Below, piece after piece: positions 4,599 through 5,844 of a stretch of DNA of 5,844 nt; within the stretch, counting starts at the first letter, position 1, and every line of letters starts with the position of its first letter. The notes under the pieces are model-generated. The model worked only from the letters and a program-made list of their open reading frames with translations, was not told the origin of the DNA and made no database searches. This stretch comes from a bacterium (GTDB lineage: Bacteria; Armatimonadota; Fimbriimonadia; Fimbriimonadales; GBS-DC), in the NCBI GenBank assembly GCA_029335935.2, contig JARJMV020000296.1, forward strand, positions 1 through 5,844, written 5' to 3'. The position numbers and the translations under genes were made by a program.

Positions 4599-5387
4599 GT
4601 GCGCATCACCGTCTTGGGCTGTGGCACCTCGATGGGCGTGCCGCAACTCGGCTGCCGATGCGCCGTGTGCACCTCCACTGACCCGCGCAACCACCGCACC
4701 CGACCCAGCGTGCATGTGCAGGCAGGCAACACGCAAATCCTCATCGACGCGCCACCCGAACTGCGACTCCAACTCCTGCGCACGGGATTAGACCAACACC
4801 TCGACGCCGTGCTAATTACCCACACCCACGCCGACCACATCATGGGGCTGGACGACATTCGCGGCTTCACCATCTACACAGGGCGCACCGTGCCCGTGTA
4901 CGCCGAAGCCAGCGCGCTGGACGACCTCAAGCGCGTGTTCCGATATATCTTTTTCCCCTACCCGCCAGGCGTCAGCACCCCGCAGATAGAGTTTCGCGAG
5001 ATTGCAGGGACGCTGCAACTCGGCGAACTGACGATCGAACCCCTGCGCGTGTTTCACGGCGAGATGCCCATCCTCGCGTTTCGTATCGGCGACTTCGCCT
5101 ATGTGACGGATGTGAGCTACATCCCGCCTGAAACTTGGGAACGGCTACAGGGGCTGAAACTGCTGGTGCTGGATGCCCTGCGCCGCGCCCCACACCCCAC
5201 CCACTTCCACTTCGACAAAGCGGTGGAAGTCGCCCTGCAGCTCCAGGCACAACGCACGCTCTTCACGCACCTCACCCACGACTTGGACTACGAGACCACC
5301 AACGCCGAACTGCCCGCTGGCATCGAACTCGCGTATGACGGGAAGATAGTGGAGGTAGTTGACTCCAGCCCACCGAATGTGCCATAA
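4599..5387 (+). CDS. PhnP-like metallo-beta-lactamase-fold hydrolase
   Basis: 262-residue metallo-beta-lactamase-fold enzyme. The opening LGCGTSMGVPQ (6-16) and the CRCAVC block (Cys19, 21, 24) followed by NHRTRPS match the PhnP group. In E. coli PhnP, as I recall, these cysteines with a late histidine hold a structural zinc. The metal motif THTHADH at 74-80 supplies His75, His77, Asp79 and His80; His153, Asp171 and His224 or His227 (in THLTHDLDY) are likely remaining ligands. E. coli PhnP cleaves 5-phosphoribosyl 1,2-cyclic phosphate in phosphonate use, but no phn genes are present here, so a general phosphodiesterase role is safer. Other members are adjacent to various housekeeping genes, and the real substrate is unknown. 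Last gene of the DUF177 operon, 7 nt after plsX, with a GTG start. Its 3' end carries the sufD promoter. Confidence 0.85.
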   Translation: MRITVLGCGTSMGVPQLGCRCAVCTSTDPRNHRTRPSVHVQAGNTQILIDAPPELRLQLLRTGLDQHLDAVLITHTHADHIMGLDDIRGFTIYTGRTVPVYAEASALDDLKRVFRYIFFPYPPGVSTPQIEFREIAGTLQLGELTIEPLRVFHGEMPILAFRIGDFAYVTDVSYIPPETWERLQGLKLLVLDALRRAPHPTHFHFDKAVEVALQLQAQRTLFTHLTHDLDYETTNAELPAGIELAYDGKIVEVVDSSPPNVP

Positions 5388-5388
5388 T
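5359..5388 (+). promoter_or_regulatory. sufD promoter inside the hydrolase gene end
   Basis: TTGACT (5359-5364) and CATAAT (5383-5388) each match the consensus at 5 of 6 bases and are 18 bp apart. The -10 overlaps the TAA stop of the hydrolase gene. The predicted start near 5395 gives a leader of about 25 nt with AGGAGG at 5408-5413, 7 nt before the sufD ATG. No terminator was found before it, so read-through from the upstream operon is also possible. Confidence 0.65.
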
Positions 5389-5420
5389 TTAGCCACGCTA
5401 AGTATTCAGGAGGCTATCGA

Positions 5421-5844
5421 ATGACGACGGAGGTTCTCAAGGATGTTCCGAAGGGGCTGACGCGCGAGCGCATCGAGCAGCAGGCGCGCGCTCTTGGCGA
5501 ACCCGAATGGCATATCCAGCGACGCTTAGAAGCATACGACCGATTTCTGCAGCTGCCCATCCCCACCCCTAAGCAGGAGGATTGGCGCTACACCGACATC
5601 ACGACCTTACACTTGGAAGATTATGTGGCGGTGGCTTGGAGCGACTCCCCGCGCGGCAATCCGCCCACCCAGCTCCCCCCATTCCTGACCGACACCCCCA
5701 TTAATAACGTGTACCAGCGCGCAGGCTGCGGCTTCGAGTCGCATATCCCCGAATCGGTGCTCGAGCAGGGCGTGCAAGAACGCGACCTACACGAAGAAGT
5801 AGAGAGCCAGCCCTACCTACTGGAGAGCAACGACTCACGCAACG
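5421..5844 (+). CDS. sufD: Fe-S cluster assembly protein SufD, N-terminal part
   Basis: The reading frame is open from ATG at 5421 to the right edge (141 codons and one base), so the gene is cut by the window. The product begins MTTEVLKDVPKGLTRERIEQ. The helical N-terminal region has the pattern GEPEWHIQRRLEAYDRFLQLP (about 26-46), then PTPKQEDWRYTDI (48-60), typical of SufD and its SufB-like relatives. Residues around 107-126 (ESHIPESVLEQGVQERDLHE) fit the next conserved segment, which ends in the EQGV motif before the beta-helix. SufD forms the SufBCD scaffold with SufB and the ATPase SufC, on which Fe-S clusters are built. SufB paralogues share part of this pattern, but the leading short helical domain with EDWRYTD favours SufD. 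AGGAGG lies 7 nt upstream. The rest of the suf operon would be expected to the right. Confidence 0.85.
   Translation, partial: MTTEVLKDVPKGLTRERIEQQARALGEPEWHIQRRLEAYDRFLQLPIPTPKQEDWRYTDITTLHLEDYVAVAWSDSPRGNPPTQLPPFLTDTPINNVYQRAGCGFESHIPESVLEQGVQERDLHEEVESQPYLLESNDSRN

Noticed and set aside
4249..4791. Plus-strand 180-residue frame spanning the plsX-hydrolase junction
   Set aside because: Arg/Ala-rich shadow overlapping two clearly conserved genes, with no domain and no start signal.
1..5844. CRISPR arrays, tRNA or rRNA genes, insertion sequences, phage or defence genes
   Set aside because: No regularly spaced repeats, no RNA-gene signatures, no transposase or integrase motifs, and no known defence domains were seen on either strand.

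Overview
The window is a compact, GC-rich (roughly 60%) bacterial chromosomal segment of mostly housekeeping genes. It holds nine protein-coding genes, the last cut by the right edge. No rRNA, tRNA, CRISPR array, insertion sequence, phage gene or attachment site was seen. The gene set fits a deep-branching, possibly thermophilic bacterium: a zinc-type L32, a DUF177-L32-PlsX cluster, SUF Fe-S assembly, HtpX, and GGTATAAT-type promoters with very short or absent leaders. Armatimonadota is my best guess from general resemblance, with low confidence; Chloroflexota or Deinococcota are alternatives.

Layout. Positions 112-522 (minus) encode a small, probably exported, Cys/His-containing protein of unknown function. 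It is followed by an 11-bp stem directly after its stop codon. A 195-bp divergent intergenic region separates it from a plus-strand pair: the membrane zinc protease HtpX (718-1575) and a DUF59/MIP18 (SufT/PaaD-like) Fe-S protein (1572-1889), coupled by an ATGA overlap. The pair converges, with only 4 bp between stop codons, on a minus-strand membrane-anchored metallophosphoesterase (1894-2730).

A 97-bp divergent promoter region (2731-2827) comes next. Both -10 boxes are GGTATAAT and both promoters use the same few bases as their -35 element. From here a plus-strand operon runs DUF177/YceD (2828-3367), rpmF (3380-3580), plsX (3584-4591) and a PhnP-like metallo-beta-lactamase-fold hydrolase (4599-5387), with gaps of 3 to 12 nt. 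sufD (5421 to beyond the edge) follows and has its own good promoter inside the 3' end of the hydrolase gene.

Functionally, DUF177-rpmF-plsX is the widespread coupling of ribosome biogenesis with phospholipid synthesis. Here plsX is followed by a hydrolase and sufD, not by the common fabH/fabD/fabG/acpP run. Fe-S maturation appears twice, in the DUF59 protein and in SufD. I see no clearly novel multi-gene system. The most interesting signals are regulatory: the overlapping divergent promoters, a perfect 16-bp palindrome at the predicted 5' end of the DUF177 operon mRNA, predicted leaderless transcripts, a dyad inside the promoter of the small exported protein, and several hairpins.
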